From positions 41,887 through 105,886 of the forward strand of contig NZ_JAJTTE010000024.1 of assembly GCF_021343995.1 (NCBI RefSeq): 64,000 nucleotides of DNA, given 5' to 3'. This document shows, in pieces, positions 33,348 through 41,287 of the stretch (positions are counted from its first letter, which is position 1; every line of letters starts with the position of its first letter). The DNA is from Pseudonocardia terrae. Lineage in GTDB: Bacteria > Actinomycetota > Actinomycetes > Mycobacteriales > Pseudonocardiaceae. The notes beneath the pieces were generated by a model. That model saw only the letters and a list, made by a program, of their open reading frames with translations. It had not been told where the DNA came from and ran no database searches. Made by a program: the position numbers and the translations under genes.

Positions 33348-34526
33348 TCAGTCCGCGGGGAGGACGGTGCCCCGCACCTCACCGAGGGAGAAGCGGCCGC
33401 CGTCCGGACGCGGCGCGCTGGCGACGATCGAGACCTCGTCGCCGTCGTGCAGGTAGTGGCGGGTGGTGCCGTCGGAGAGCGCGAACTCGTCGCGGCCGCC
33501 CCAGGTCAGCTCGAGCAGGCAGCCGCGCTGGTCGCGCCGGCCCCCGGAGACGGTGCCGGAGCCGAGCAGGTCGCCGGGCCGGATCGGGGCGCCGTTCGTG
33601 GTCAGGTGCGTGACGAGCTGGGCCGGGGTCCAGTACAGGTCGCCGCCGGGCGGGGTCGAGATCCGCTCGCCGTTGAGCCGGACCTCGAGCGTCACGTCGA
33701 GACCGCGGTCGGCCTTGCCCAGCAGGTAGGGCAGCGGCTGCGGGTCCCGGGCGGGCGGCTCGGTCCAGGCGCCGGCCAGCTCGTCGAGCGGGGTGATCCA
33801 GGCGGAGACCGACGTCGCGAAGGACTTGCCGAGCAGCGGGCCGAGCGGGCGGGACTCCCAGGCCTGGAGGTCGCGTGCCGACCAGTCGTTGAGCACCACC
33901 ACGCCGAACACGTGGTCGAGCGCCTCCTCCAGCGGCACCGGCCCGGTGGTCGCGCCGCCGAGCACGAAGCCCAGCTCGGCCTCGAAGTCCAGCGCCCTCG
34001 TCGGACCGAGGTCGCCGGGACCGCGCTGGCCCGCCGGCCGGACGACGGGGCTGCCGCTGACGTACACCGTGCCGGCGCGGCCGTGGTAGCCGACCGGGAG
34101 GTGCTTCCAGTTCGCGGGCACGGTCGCACCGGGCTTCGCGATCGCGGCGGCGTTGGCCGCGTGCTGCTCGCAGGCGAAGAAGTCGACGTAGTCGGCCACG
34201 GTGAAGGGCAGCACCGGGACGACACCGGTGTGCGGCAGGGCGTACGGCGCGAGCCGCTCGGGGTCGGTCAGCCAGGAGGCCAGCCACTCCCGGACCTCCC
34301 GCCAGGCCGGTCGCCCGGCGGCGAGCAGGCCGTCGAGCGTGGGCTCGGCGAGCAGGGCCGGATGGGGCCCGTCCTGTGCCGCCGCGAGCGTGCCGACGTC
34401 GATGTACGCCGTCCCGGCCGGTGCCACGATGCGCGAGGGTCCCGGACGCCCCGACCCGGCGACGACGCCGAGCGCGGTCCCCAGCGGCGGGTCCGGCGGG
34501 AGCAGGTCGGCGGCCGTCCGCATCAT
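33348..34526 (-). CDS. fahA: Fumarylacetoacetase
   Basis: This 392-residue enzyme of tyrosine/homogentisate breakdown hydrolyses fumarylacetoacetate to fumarate and acetoacetate. Landmarks are DFFACEQHAANAAAI, WKHLPVGYHGRAGTVYVSG, the metal-site acids in LDFEAELGFVLGG, and NDWSARDLQAWESRPLGPLL. The N-terminal SH3-like domain and the catalytic domain are both complete. It follows a frameshifted DUF2867 gene by 9 nt on the same strand. No other homogentisate genes are in the window. TAGCGT at 34533-34538 lies 6 nt before the ATG pair at 34521-34526, a possible leaderless promoter. Confidence 0.92.
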   Translation of the reverse strand: MMRTAADLLPPDPPLGTALGVVAGSGRPGPSRIVAPAGTAYIDVGTLAAAQDGPHPALLAEPTLDGLLAAGRPAWREVREWLASWLTDPERLAPYALPHTGVVPVLPFTVADYVDFFACEQHAANAAAIAKPGATVPANWKHLPVGYHGRAGTVYVSGSPVVRPAGQRGPGDLGPTRALDFEAELGFVLGGATTGPVPLEEALDHVFGVVVLNDWSARDLQAWESRPLGPLLGKSFATSVSAWITPLDELAGAWTEPPARDPQPLPYLLGKADRGLDVTLEVRLNGERISTPPGGDLYWTPAQLVTHLTTNGAPIRPGDLLGSGTVSGGRRDQRGCLLELTWGGRDEFALSDGTTRHYLHDGDEVSIVASAPRPDGGRFSLGEVRGTVLPAD

Positions 34527-34535
34527 GCGGGCACG

Positions 34536-35022
34536 CTACCCCGAATGCGCGGTTCCACCCGTCGTGGTCGAGCTGACGGATGCGCTCCCCGGCAGGCGGC
34601 GCGCCGCCGCCACCAGCATCGACCGGACGACGACGGGGTGCAGGTGCCGCACGACCCCCCCCCCAGTACAGCCGTCCGCGGGCCCCGCGGATCCGCACGA
34701 CGGTGCTGAGCACGACGCGACCGGGCTCGCGCAGGACCGAGGCGCGGAAGTCGAGGTGGCCGGCGTTCGTGCCGAGGAGCACCTCGTCGTCCGTGCGCCG
34801 CAGGGTGTCGAACACCGACCGGTCACCGCGCTCGATCCCGACCAGCCCCACCAGCGCCTCGCGCAGGGCGAACAGGGCCGCGACCCAGCCCGGCACCCGC
34901 CGGAACACCGCGTCGGCCCAGGCCTGCGGGTCGGACGGTGAACCCTCCGGCGCGCGCACGGCGAAGGCGTCGGCGGCGTCGACCCGCGGCAGCGCTCCGC
35001 GGAGCAACACCGTGTCCGGCAC
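34536..35022 (-). pseudogene. DUF2867 family protein, frameshifted at a run of ten G
   Basis: From GTG at 35022 the reading VPDTVLLRGALPRVD continues through HLDFRASVLREPGRVV and RIRGARGRLYWG, the DUF2867 pattern. At the C10 run on the plus strand (34655-34664) the frame is lost. With one G fewer the text continues as VVRHLHPVVVRSMLVAAARR and ends at the TAG at 34536-34538, the normal C-terminus of the family. The protein would be about 161 residues. The break could be a sequencing error, a mutation or slippage-based switching; the sequence cannot decide. Confidence 0.7.
34655..34664. repeat. Ten-base C/G homopolymer at a frameshift
   Basis: Ten consecutive C on the plus strand (G on the coding strand) coincide exactly with the loss of frame in the DUF2867 gene. 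Nine or six would restore it. It is the longest homopolymer I noticed in the window. Confidence 0.9.
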
Positions 35023-35648
35023 GGGACGGCGGTGGCCCGAGGGCGCGCGGCGACCTGCCGGAGCAGCCGGACCCAGGGCGACCAGCGCGCGGGTCGCCCT
35101 GGCGGCGCTCGCCGAGGGCGGCACGCGGGCCGTCGCCGTCGAGCCGCTCGCCGCCCGGCTCGGCGCCACCAAGGGCAGCTTCTACTGGCACTTCCGGTCC
35201 CGCGACGAGCTCCTGGCCGCCGCCCTCGACCGCTGGGAACGGGTCGACACCGAGGAGGTCATCCGGACCGGCGAGGCCGAGACCGCCCCCTCGCGCGGCT
35301 GCGCGCCCTGTTGCTGCTGGCCCTGGAGCCACGACCGCGCGCTCGGGCAACGCGGTGGAGCTGGGGCTGCAGGAGCAGGCCGGGCACCCGCTCGTCGCCC
35401 CGGTGCTGGAGCGGGTCTCCCGGCGCCGGCTGGCCTACCTGACCACGCTCTTCGCCCGGCTCGGCTTCCCCGCCCCCGAGGCGGAGCGCCGCAGCCTGCT
35501 CGCGTGCACCGCGTACCTCGGCCACGCCCAGCTCGCGCACGCCACACCCGCCCTCGCCCCCCGGGGCGACGCGCTGCAGGCCTACGCCGACGAGGTGATC
35601 CGGACGCTCGTCGCCCACGACGGTGGGGACCGCGCGGCGAGCCGGTGA
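35012..35648 (+). pseudogene. TetR family regulator with two frameshifts
   Basis: The N-terminal HTH reads TSARVALAALAEGGTRAVAV and ATKGSFYWHFRSRDELLAAA. Near 35285-35291 one C appears to be missing: with it the text would be ETAPLARLRALLLLALE. A second shift between about 35328 and 35345 leads to GNAVELGLQEQAGHPLVAPV and the C-terminal ligand domain ending at 35648. All parts of a normal TetR protein are present across three frames. The apparent GTG at 35012 overlaps the divergent DUF2867 start, so the true start is uncertain. Confidence 0.65.
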
Positions 35649-35680
35649 TCACCGGTCCGGGTTCTGTCGGTGGGGGCACG

Positions 35681-35686
35681 TACCCT
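35681..35686 (+). promoter_or_regulatory. -10-like hexamer TACCCT for a leaderless FDXHR mRNA
   Basis: TACCCT ends 7 nt before the GTG at 35694. The spacing equals that before several other start codons in this window and no ribosome-binding site intervenes. Confidence 0.35.
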
Positions 35687-35693
35687 CCCCGCC

Positions 35694-35918
35694 GTGGCGT
35701 CGACCGAGCTGATCCGGATCACCTGTTGCGGCTCGTCGTGGGTCGGCGCGGACCGTGCGCACTGCTGCCGCAGGTTCGGGGGTTGCGGCGCGGTGTTCGA
35801 CGACGCCAGGCTCTTCGACGCGCACCGGCCGAAGGGTGCGTGCACCGACCCCCGTGGGCTGGACCTGGTGCAGACCAAGAACGGCATCTGGCTGCGGCCG
35901 CTCGACCTCGCCGGCTGA
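35694..35918 (+). CDS. FDXHR family putative zinc-binding protein
   Basis: The 74-residue protein has a zinc-knuckle-like set of cysteines (CCGS, AHCCRRFGGCGAVF), the name-giving FDAHR and a final Cys in KGACTD. Members of this family occur in actinobacteria and their phages; the function is unknown, with DNA or RNA binding the usual guess. It lies 121 nt before the mycothiol formaldehyde dehydrogenase on the same strand. Confidence 0.7.
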   Translation: MASTELIRITCCGSSWVGADRAHCCRRFGGCGAVFDDARLFDAHRPKGACTDPRGLDLVQTKNGIWLRPLDLAG

Positions 35919-36039
35919 GCGGACGTCCTCCTCCGGGGGACGGTTCGCGGCGAGGGACGCCGGGCACCTCGCGTCCGATCCATGAAAGGGTCACGATGCG
36001 CGCATTCGCGCGGCGTGGACCGACACAGGAGTGAGAATC

Positions 36040-37128
36040 ATGGCGCAAGAGGTCCGTGGGGTCGTCTCCCTCGAGAAGGGCAAGCCGGTCTCCGTCGAGA
36101 CGATCGTGGTCCCGGACCCCGGTCCCGGTGAGGCGGTCGTGACGATCCAGGCCTGCGGGGTCTGCCACACCGACCTGCACTACCGGGAGGGCGGGATCAA
36201 CGACGAGTTCCCGTTCCTGCTCGGGCACGAGGCTGCCGGGATCGTGGAGTCCGTGGGCGAGGGCGTCACCGAGGTCGCCCCGGGTGACTTCGTGATCCTG
36301 AACTGGCGCGCGGTCTGTGGTGAGTGCCGGGCGTGTCGCAAGGGCAAGCCCTGGTACTGCTTCAACACCCACAACGCCACGCAGAAGATGACGCTCAGGT
36401 CCGGCCAGGAGCTCTCCCCGGCCCTGGGCATCGGCGCGTTCTGCGAGAAGACCCTCGTGGCCGCCGGCCAGTGCACCAAGGTCAACCCCGCCGCCACCCC
36501 GCAGGTCGCCGGCCTGCTCGGGTGCGGGGTGATGGCCGGCATCGGCGCCGCGATCAACACCGGCGGCGTCGGCCGCGGCGACTCCATCGCCGTCATCGGC
36601 TGCGGCGGCGTCGGCGACGCGGCCATCGCCGGGGCCACCCTGGCCGGCGCCACCACGATCATCGCCGTGGACACCGAGGACCGGAAGCTGGAGTGGGCCA
36701 AGGGCTTCGGCGCCACCCACACCGTCAACGCCAAGAGCACGGACGCGGTCGAGGCCATCAAGGAGCTGACCGACGGGTTCGGCGCCGACGTCGTGGTCGA
36801 CGCGGTCGGGCGCCCGGAGACCTGGAAGCAGGCCTTCCTCGCCCGCGACCTCGCCGGCACCGTCGTGCTCGTCGGCGTCCCGACCCCGGACATGATGGCC
36901 CCGGAGCTGCCGCTGATCGAGTACTTCGGCCGCGGCGGCTCGCTCAAGTCGTCCTGGTACGGCGACTGCCTGCCCTCCCGCGACTTCCCGATGCTGGTCG
37001 ACCTGCACCTGCAGGGCCGCCTGCCGCTGGAGAAGTTCGTCTCCGAGGAGATCGGCCTCGACGACATCGAGACCGCCTTCGAGAAGATGCACCACGGCGA
37101 TGTGCTGCGTTCGGTGGTGGTCCTCTGA
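36040..37128 (+). CDS. mscR: S-(hydroxymethyl)mycothiol dehydrogenase
   Basis: The 362-residue zinc alcohol dehydrogenase is of the mycothiol-dependent formaldehyde dehydrogenase type (MscR/AdhE2). Catalytic zinc ligands are in ACGVCHTDLHY (Cys42) and LLGHEAAG (His63), the structural zinc in CGECRACRKGKPWYC (Cys93, 96, 99, 107) and the NAD site in GCGGVGDAAI. It oxidises the formaldehyde-mycothiol adduct and can reduce S-nitrosomycothiol. AGGAG at 36027-36031 favours the ATG at 36040 over the GTG at 36031. The next gene overlaps by one base, an arrangement conserved in mycobacteria. Confidence 0.92.
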   Translation: MAQEVRGVVSLEKGKPVSVETIVVPDPGPGEAVVTIQACGVCHTDLHYREGGINDEFPFLLGHEAAGIVESVGEGVTEVAPGDFVILNWRAVCGECRACRKGKPWYCFNTHNATQKMTLRSGQELSPALGIGAFCEKTLVAAGQCTKVNPAATPQVAGLLGCGVMAGIGAAINTGGVGRGDSIAVIGCGGVGDAAIAGATLAGATTIIAVDTEDRKLEWAKGFGATHTVNAKSTDAVEAIKELTDGFGADVVVDAVGRPETWKQAFLARDLAGTVVLVGVPTPDMMAPELPLIEYFGRGGSLKSSWYGDCLPSRDFPMLVDLHLQGRLPLEKFVSEEIGLDDIETAFEKMHHGDVLRSVVVL

Positions 37129-37787
37129 TGACCCACGGGACCACCCCCGAGGGCCTGCACAAGGGCCCGATCGACCACGTCGTCACGCACGGGACGTTCT
37201 CCCTGGACGGCGGCACGTGGGAGGTCGACAACAACGTCTGGGTCGTCGGCGACGAGAACGAGGTCGTCGTGATCGACGCCGCGCACGACCCGGAGGCCAT
37301 CGGCGGGATCATCGCCGGGCGCCGGGTGGTGGCCGTGGTGTGCACGCACGCCCACGACGACCACGTCAACCAGGCCCCGCGGCTGGCCGACACGTTCAAC
37401 ACGCCGATCCTGCTCAACCCGGCCGAGGCGCCGCTGTGGGAGATGACCCACCCGAACCGTGCGCCGGACCAGGAGCTCGCCGACGGTCAGGTGATCACGG
37501 CCGGCGGGATCGAGCTGCGGGCGCTGGTCACGCCGGGGCACTCCCCCGGCTCGACCTGCCTCTACGCGCCGGAGCTGCAGACGGTGTTCACCGGCGACAC
37601 GCTGTTCAACGGCGGGCCGGGCGCCACCGGCCGCTCGTACTCGAGCTTCGACACGATCATCGACTCGATCCGCGGCACCCTGCTGCCCCTCCCCGGCGAC
37701 ACGACCGTCCGGACCGGGCACGGCGACGGCACCACCATCGGCGCCGAGGCACCCCACCTCGAGGAGTGGATCGCCCGCGGCCACTGA
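37128..37787 (+). CDS. MBL-fold hydrolase, partner of the mycothiol formaldehyde dehydrogenase
   Basis: The 219-residue metallo-beta-lactamase fold protein has the metal motif THAHDDHVNQ, a His in TPGHSPGSTCLY, the Asp in FTGDTLFNGG and the last His in TGHGDGTTIG. In actinobacteria this gene follows mscR and is thought to act as the thioesterase that releases formate from S-formylmycothiol, like glyoxalase II or FGH. The TGATG junction gives strict coupling with mscR. Confidence 0.88.
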   Translation: MTHGTTPEGLHKGPIDHVVTHGTFSLDGGTWEVDNNVWVVGDENEVVVIDAAHDPEAIGGIIAGRRVVAVVCTHAHDDHVNQAPRLADTFNTPILLNPAEAPLWEMTHPNRAPDQELADGQVITAGGIELRALVTPGHSPGSTCLYAPELQTVFTGDTLFNGGPGATGRSYSSFDTIIDSIRGTLLPLPGDTTVRTGHGDGTTIGAEAPHLEEWIARGH

Positions 37788-37860
37788 GCTCACGCCCCCG
37801 AGCTCACGCCACCGAGCTCTCGCCACCGAGCCCGCGCCGCCGAGCACCGCATCGGTGTGC

Positions 37861-37892
37861 ACCGCCCCCGGACCGCGAGGTCCGGGGGCGGT
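37861..37892. terminator. Bidirectional hairpin terminator
   Basis: ACCGCCCCCGGACC at 37861-37874 pairs perfectly with GGTCCGGGGGCGGT at 37879-37892 around a GCGA loop. It stands between the convergent MBL and MFS genes, and ends 6 nt before the MFS stop, so it can serve both. Confidence 0.85.
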
Positions 37893-37898
37893 CGTCGT

Positions 37899-39041
37899 TC
37901 AGGAGGCCCGAGGGCGGGTGAGCGGCAGGACCGCGAGGAGCAGGAGGGCGGCAGCCCCGAAGGCGGCACGGAAGCCGAAGGGCTCGGCGATCGCCCCGAG
38001 CCCGCTCGACCCGACGCCGGTACCGGCGTCGAACCCGATGTTCCACGCCGCGCTGGCGGCCCCGTAGCGCGCGGGCCCGGCGGCGGCGAACAGCGAGACC
38101 AGCGAGTCGTTCTGCACCAGCCCGAACCCGGACCCGACGGCGAAGGCGCCGAGGACCAGCAACCAGGCGGCGCCCCCGACCGACAGGACCTCGACCCCCA
38201 TCCCCACCGCGGCGAGCAGCGTGCCGGGCAGCAGCAGCCGTCCCGCCCCGCGCCGGTCGACCAGCCCGCCGGCGAGGCCGCGGCCGAGGACACCGCCGAG
38301 CGCGACCGCGAAGAGCGCGAGGGGTGCCGCCGCGGTCGCCGCCGGCGCGGCCAGGGGCAGGAAGGTCACCAGCCCGCCCTGGGCCACCGAGCAGGCGAGC
38401 ATCGCCGCCATCGGCCCGATGCCGTCGCGCCGGCCCCGGACGACGGCGGTGCCGATCTCCGCGGGGTCCTGGACGCGCGGCTCGGCGGCGTGCGGGCGGC
38501 CGGTCCGCAGGAAGGGGACGGCGGCGGCCCCGAGCAGCGGCGCGATCCCGGCCGCGAGGAACACGCCGGTGAACCCGAGCAGGTCGACGGTCGCGACGCC
38601 GAGCGGCAAGAGGATCAGCTGCGGGATCCCGATCGCGTACCCGTACCTCGCGGACGCGCGCCCGTGTTCGGCGGGCGGCACCAGCTCCGCCACGAGTGCG
38701 CTGCCGGCCACCGTGAGCAGCCCGAACCCGATCCCGCGCACGGCGCAGATGAGCAGTACCGGCCCGAGCTCGGCCGTGAGCAGCAGGAACGGCGCCGGCG
38801 CCCCGAGCAGCAGGAGGCCCGCGCCCAGCACGACGCGGTAGCCGGCGCGCCGCAGCAGGGCCGGCACCGTGAGCTGCGTGGCGACCGTCGTGGCCATCAG
38901 CACCCCGGTCGTCACCCCGGCGGCGAACTCGCCCGCACCGGCGCGGCTGACCCACAACGGCAGCACCGGCAGCAGCAGCGCGTGCCCGCCGAAGCCGAGG
39001 ACGGTCACGGCGAGCATCAGCCGGAACGCCGCGGTCCTCAT
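37899..39041 (-). CDS. MFS transporter
   Basis: This 380-residue, twelve-helix transporter of the major facilitator superfamily has the loop 2-3 region LRRAGYRVVLGAG and GRASARYGYAIGIPQLI in the middle. No substrate signature is recognised. The ATG at 39041 overlaps the mtnA stop (ATGA), so the two are coupled. A link to methylthioribose or to a product of S-adenosylmethionine use is possible but unproven. Confidence 0.82.
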   Translation of the reverse strand: MRTAAFRLMLAVTVLGFGGHALLLPVLPLWVSRAGAGEFAAGVTTGVLMATTVATQLTVPALLRRAGYRVVLGAGLLLLGAPAPFLLLTAELGPVLLICAVRGIGFGLLTVAGSALVAELVPPAEHGRASARYGYAIGIPQLILLPLGVATVDLLGFTGVFLAAGIAPLLGAAAVPFLRTGRPHAAEPRVQDPAEIGTAVVRGRRDGIGPMAAMLACSVAQGGLVTFLPLAAPAATAAAPLALFAVALGGVLGRGLAGGLVDRRGAGRLLLPGTLLAAVGMGVEVLSVGGAAWLLVLGAFAVGSGFGLVQNDSLVSLFAAAGPARYGAASAAWNIGFDAGTGVGSSGLGAIAEPFGFRAAFGAAALLLLAVLPLTRPRAS

Positions 39042-39982
39042 GGTTTCCAGGTGCGCGTGTCGGTGACGATCGCGGTGACCAGGTCCGCGGGCGTGACGTC
39101 GAAGGCCGGGTTCCACGCGTCGCCCCCGGCCACGACCTCGGTGGCGTCCCGCTCCTCGATCTCGATCGCGGCGCCGTCGGGCGTCGCGGCGTCGACCGTG
39201 GTCTCCGGGGCGGCGACGACGAACGGGATCCCGGCCCGGGCCGCCGCGAGGGCCAGCGGGTAGGTCCCGATCTTGTTGGCGACGTCGCCGTTCGCGGCGA
39301 TCCGGTCCGCGCCCACCACGACGGCGTCGACCAGCCCCCGCGCGATCACGGACGCCGCGGCGCCGTCGACGACCACCCGGTGCGGCACCCCGAGGGCCTG
39401 CAGCTCGACGGCGGTGATGCGTGAGCCCTGCAGCAGCGGCCGGGTCTCGTCGGCCACCACCAGCTCCACCCGCCCCGCGGCGTGCAGCGAGCGCACCACC
39501 CCGAGCGCGGTCCCCCACTCCACGCAGGCCAGGGCGCCGGCGTTGCAGTGGGTGTGCAGCCGCAGCGGACGCTCGCCGCACAGCTCGCCGAGCAGGGCGG
39601 CGCCGCGGGCACCGATCGCGCGGCAGGCGGCGACGTCCTCGTCCCGGAAGGCGTGCGCGGCCGCCAGCGGGTCCGCGGCGGCCAGGGCCCGCTCGACACC
39701 CCGGCGCAGGTTGACGGCCGTCGGCCGGGCGGAGGCGATGCGCTCGGCGTCCGCCGCCGTGTCGCCTCCGTTGCGCGCGGCCAGCGCCACCCCGTACGCC
39801 CCGGCGACGCCCAGCGCCGGCGCCCCGCGCACGACGAGCCGCCGGATGGCGTCGACCAGCCCGTCGACGGTCGTGATCTCCGTCCGGTGCACCTCGGGCA
39901 GCCGGGTCTGGTCGACCAGCACGATCCGGTCGCGCTCCCAGCAGATCGTGGGCGGCAGGTCCCGCGGGACGGTGGAGGACAC
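39038..39982 (-). CDS. mtnA: S-methyl-5-thioribose-1-phosphate isomerase
   Basis: This 314-residue member of the eIF2B-like isomerase family has the catalytic Cys146 in THCNAG and Asp226 in VGADRIAANGDVANKIGTY, with RGAPALGVAGAYG near residue 60. MtnA converts methylthioribose-1-phosphate to methylthioribulose-1-phosphate in methionine salvage. No other mtn genes are in the window, so the pathway may be completed elsewhere or used as a shunt. Somewhat shorter than the usual 340-360 residues. Confidence 0.9.
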   Translation of the reverse strand: MSSTVPRDLPPTICWERDRIVLVDQTRLPEVHRTEITTVDGLVDAIRRLVVRGAPALGVAGAYGVALAARNGGDTAADAERIASARPTAVNLRRGVERALAAADPLAAAHAFRDEDVAACRAIGARGAALLGELCGERPLRLHTHCNAGALACVEWGTALGVVRSLHAAGRVELVVADETRPLLQGSRITAVELQALGVPHRVVVDGAAASVIARGLVDAVVVGADRIAANGDVANKIGTYPLALAAARAGIPFVVAAPETTVDAATPDGAAIEIEERDATEVVAGGDAWNPAFDVTPADLVTAIVTDTRTWKP

Positions 39983-40061
39983 GCCTGCACCTTCTCAGAT
40001 CGGAGCGGGGCGGGACCCGGGGTCATCGCGGCCGGCGCGGCCACGACGCGCGTCGGGGCTC

Positions 40062-40067
40062 CATACT
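40062..40067 (+). promoter_or_regulatory. -10-like hexamer CATACT
   Basis: CATACT ends 7 nt before the ATG at 40075, the leaderless spacing. The hexamer is weaker than the TANNNT examples elsewhere; GCGGGAG between it and the ATG could instead act as a ribosome-binding site. Confidence 0.25.
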
Positions 40068-40074
40068 GCGGGAG

Positions 40075-41130
40075 ATGCCCGACTTCCCCGACGCCGCGTA
40101 CCCTGCGGCGCCCTACCCGGGAGCCGTGCCGGACCGCTCGTTCGTGCACGTCGAGGGCGGCGGGTTCGCGCTGGCCCCCGACCCGTCGACCCGCTCGTCC
40201 TGGCGGGTCGGCCGCACCGACCTGGACGCGTGGCTCACCGGGCGCGGTGCGCCCCCGCTCGCCGCGCGGGTCCCGCTGCTGACCTACGGCTCGAACCGCA
40301 ACCCCGCCAAGATCGGCTGGCTGCGCCGCGAGCTGGGGCTGAGCGGTCCCGTCGTGGTGCTCCGGGCCCGGACGGCCGGGCTCACCGCCGTGTGGGCGCA
40401 CGGGCTGCGCGTGGTCGACGACCAGCGGCCGGCGGTGCTGGCCGCCGGACCGGGCCTGGTCGAGGAGCACTCCGTGTGGCTCGCGACGCCCGGGCAGGTG
40501 GCGGTGCTCGACGTCTGCGAGGGCCGTGCGTCCGGACGCTACCGCCTGGCCCGCGTCCACACCGGCGAGGTGCGCACCGAGGACGGCGCCCTGCTCGACG
40601 ACGTCCTGGCCTACGTCGGGCGGGCCGGCATCCGCCGCCCGCTGCTGGTCGACGGCGAGCCGGTCCGCTGCGCCGACCTCCCGCAGACCGCCGCCCGGGC
40701 CTTGCGCGGCGAGCAGGCGCCGTCGGACGGGCTGGCCGCGACGCCCCTGACCGGCGCACCGGACCCCGACACCTGGCCCGCGCGGCTCTTCGTCTACGGC
40801 ACCCTCCAGCCCGGCGAACGCTCCTGGCCCCTGCTCGCCGGGGCCGCCGCCGGGCCCGCCGAGCCGGCGACCGTCCCCGGGACGTTGCTCGACACCGGCC
40901 TCGGCTACCCGGCGATGCTCCGCGACGCCGGGCCCGGCGTCCCCGGCCACGTCGTCCCGCTGCGCGATCCCGGCACGCTCCTCCCCCGGCTCGACCGGTT
41001 CGAGGGCCCCGGTTACGTGCGCGTCCGCGTCGCCATGCCCGACGGACGATCGTGTTGGACGTACGTATGGACCGCTCCCACCCGCGGTCTCCGCCCCGTC
41101 GAACGGTGGCGTACCCCTCACCCCGCGTAG
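40075..41130 (+). CDS. Tandem gamma-glutamylcyclotransferase-like protein
   Basis: The 351-residue protein has two GGCT-fold halves. The first begins LLTYGSNRNPAKIGW (about 64-78). The second begins LFVYGTLQPGERSWPLL (about 241-257), with the usual FEGPGYVRVRV further on. YGS/YGT is the substrate phosphate/glycine loop of the fold. Most GGCT proteins have one domain, so this is a fusion or duplication. Whether each half keeps the catalytic Glu is not certain: YVRV in the second half follows a DRFEG that could supply it. Function unknown, perhaps gamma-glutamyl or amide turnover. Confidence 0.72.
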   Translation: MPDFPDAAYPAAPYPGAVPDRSFVHVEGGGFALAPDPSTRSSWRVGRTDLDAWLTGRGAPPLAARVPLLTYGSNRNPAKIGWLRRELGLSGPVVVLRARTAGLTAVWAHGLRVVDDQRPAVLAAGPGLVEEHSVWLATPGQVAVLDVCEGRASGRYRLARVHTGEVRTEDGALLDDVLAYVGRAGIRRPLLVDGEPVRCADLPQTAARALRGEQAPSDGLAATPLTGAPDPDTWPARLFVYGTLQPGERSWPLLAGAAAGPAEPATVPGTLLDTGLGYPAMLRDAGPGVPGHVVPLRDPGTLLPRLDRFEGPGYVRVRVAMPDGRSCWTYVWTAPTRGLRPVERWRTPHPA

Positions 41131-41252
41131 CCGGGAGGGCCCCCGTGACCGGCCTCTCAGAGCGAGACGGGTCCCCCGGTACGGGCCCGTCGGGGCAGGT
41201 TTAGTGGCTGGTCGTCCCGGCGCCACGTCCTGCAGGTGGCAGCGACCTCACC

Positions 41253-41258
41253 TAGCGT
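41253..41258 (+). promoter_or_regulatory. -10-like hexamer TAGCGT before the MHS transporter
   Basis: CCTAGCGTGG occurs 30 nt before the ATG at 41288, and GAGGGGCAGGAGG follows as a ribosome-binding site. The transcript would have a short leader of about 22 nt. Confidence 0.45.
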
Positions 41259-41287
41259 GGCTTCCCAACCGAGGGGCAGGAGGCGTG

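Noticed and set aside
34998..35030. Choosing firm starts for the divergent DUF2867 and TetR genes
   Set aside because: The only starts found overlap by 11 bp on opposite strands (35022 and 35012); both genes are frameshifted, so no promoter call was made.
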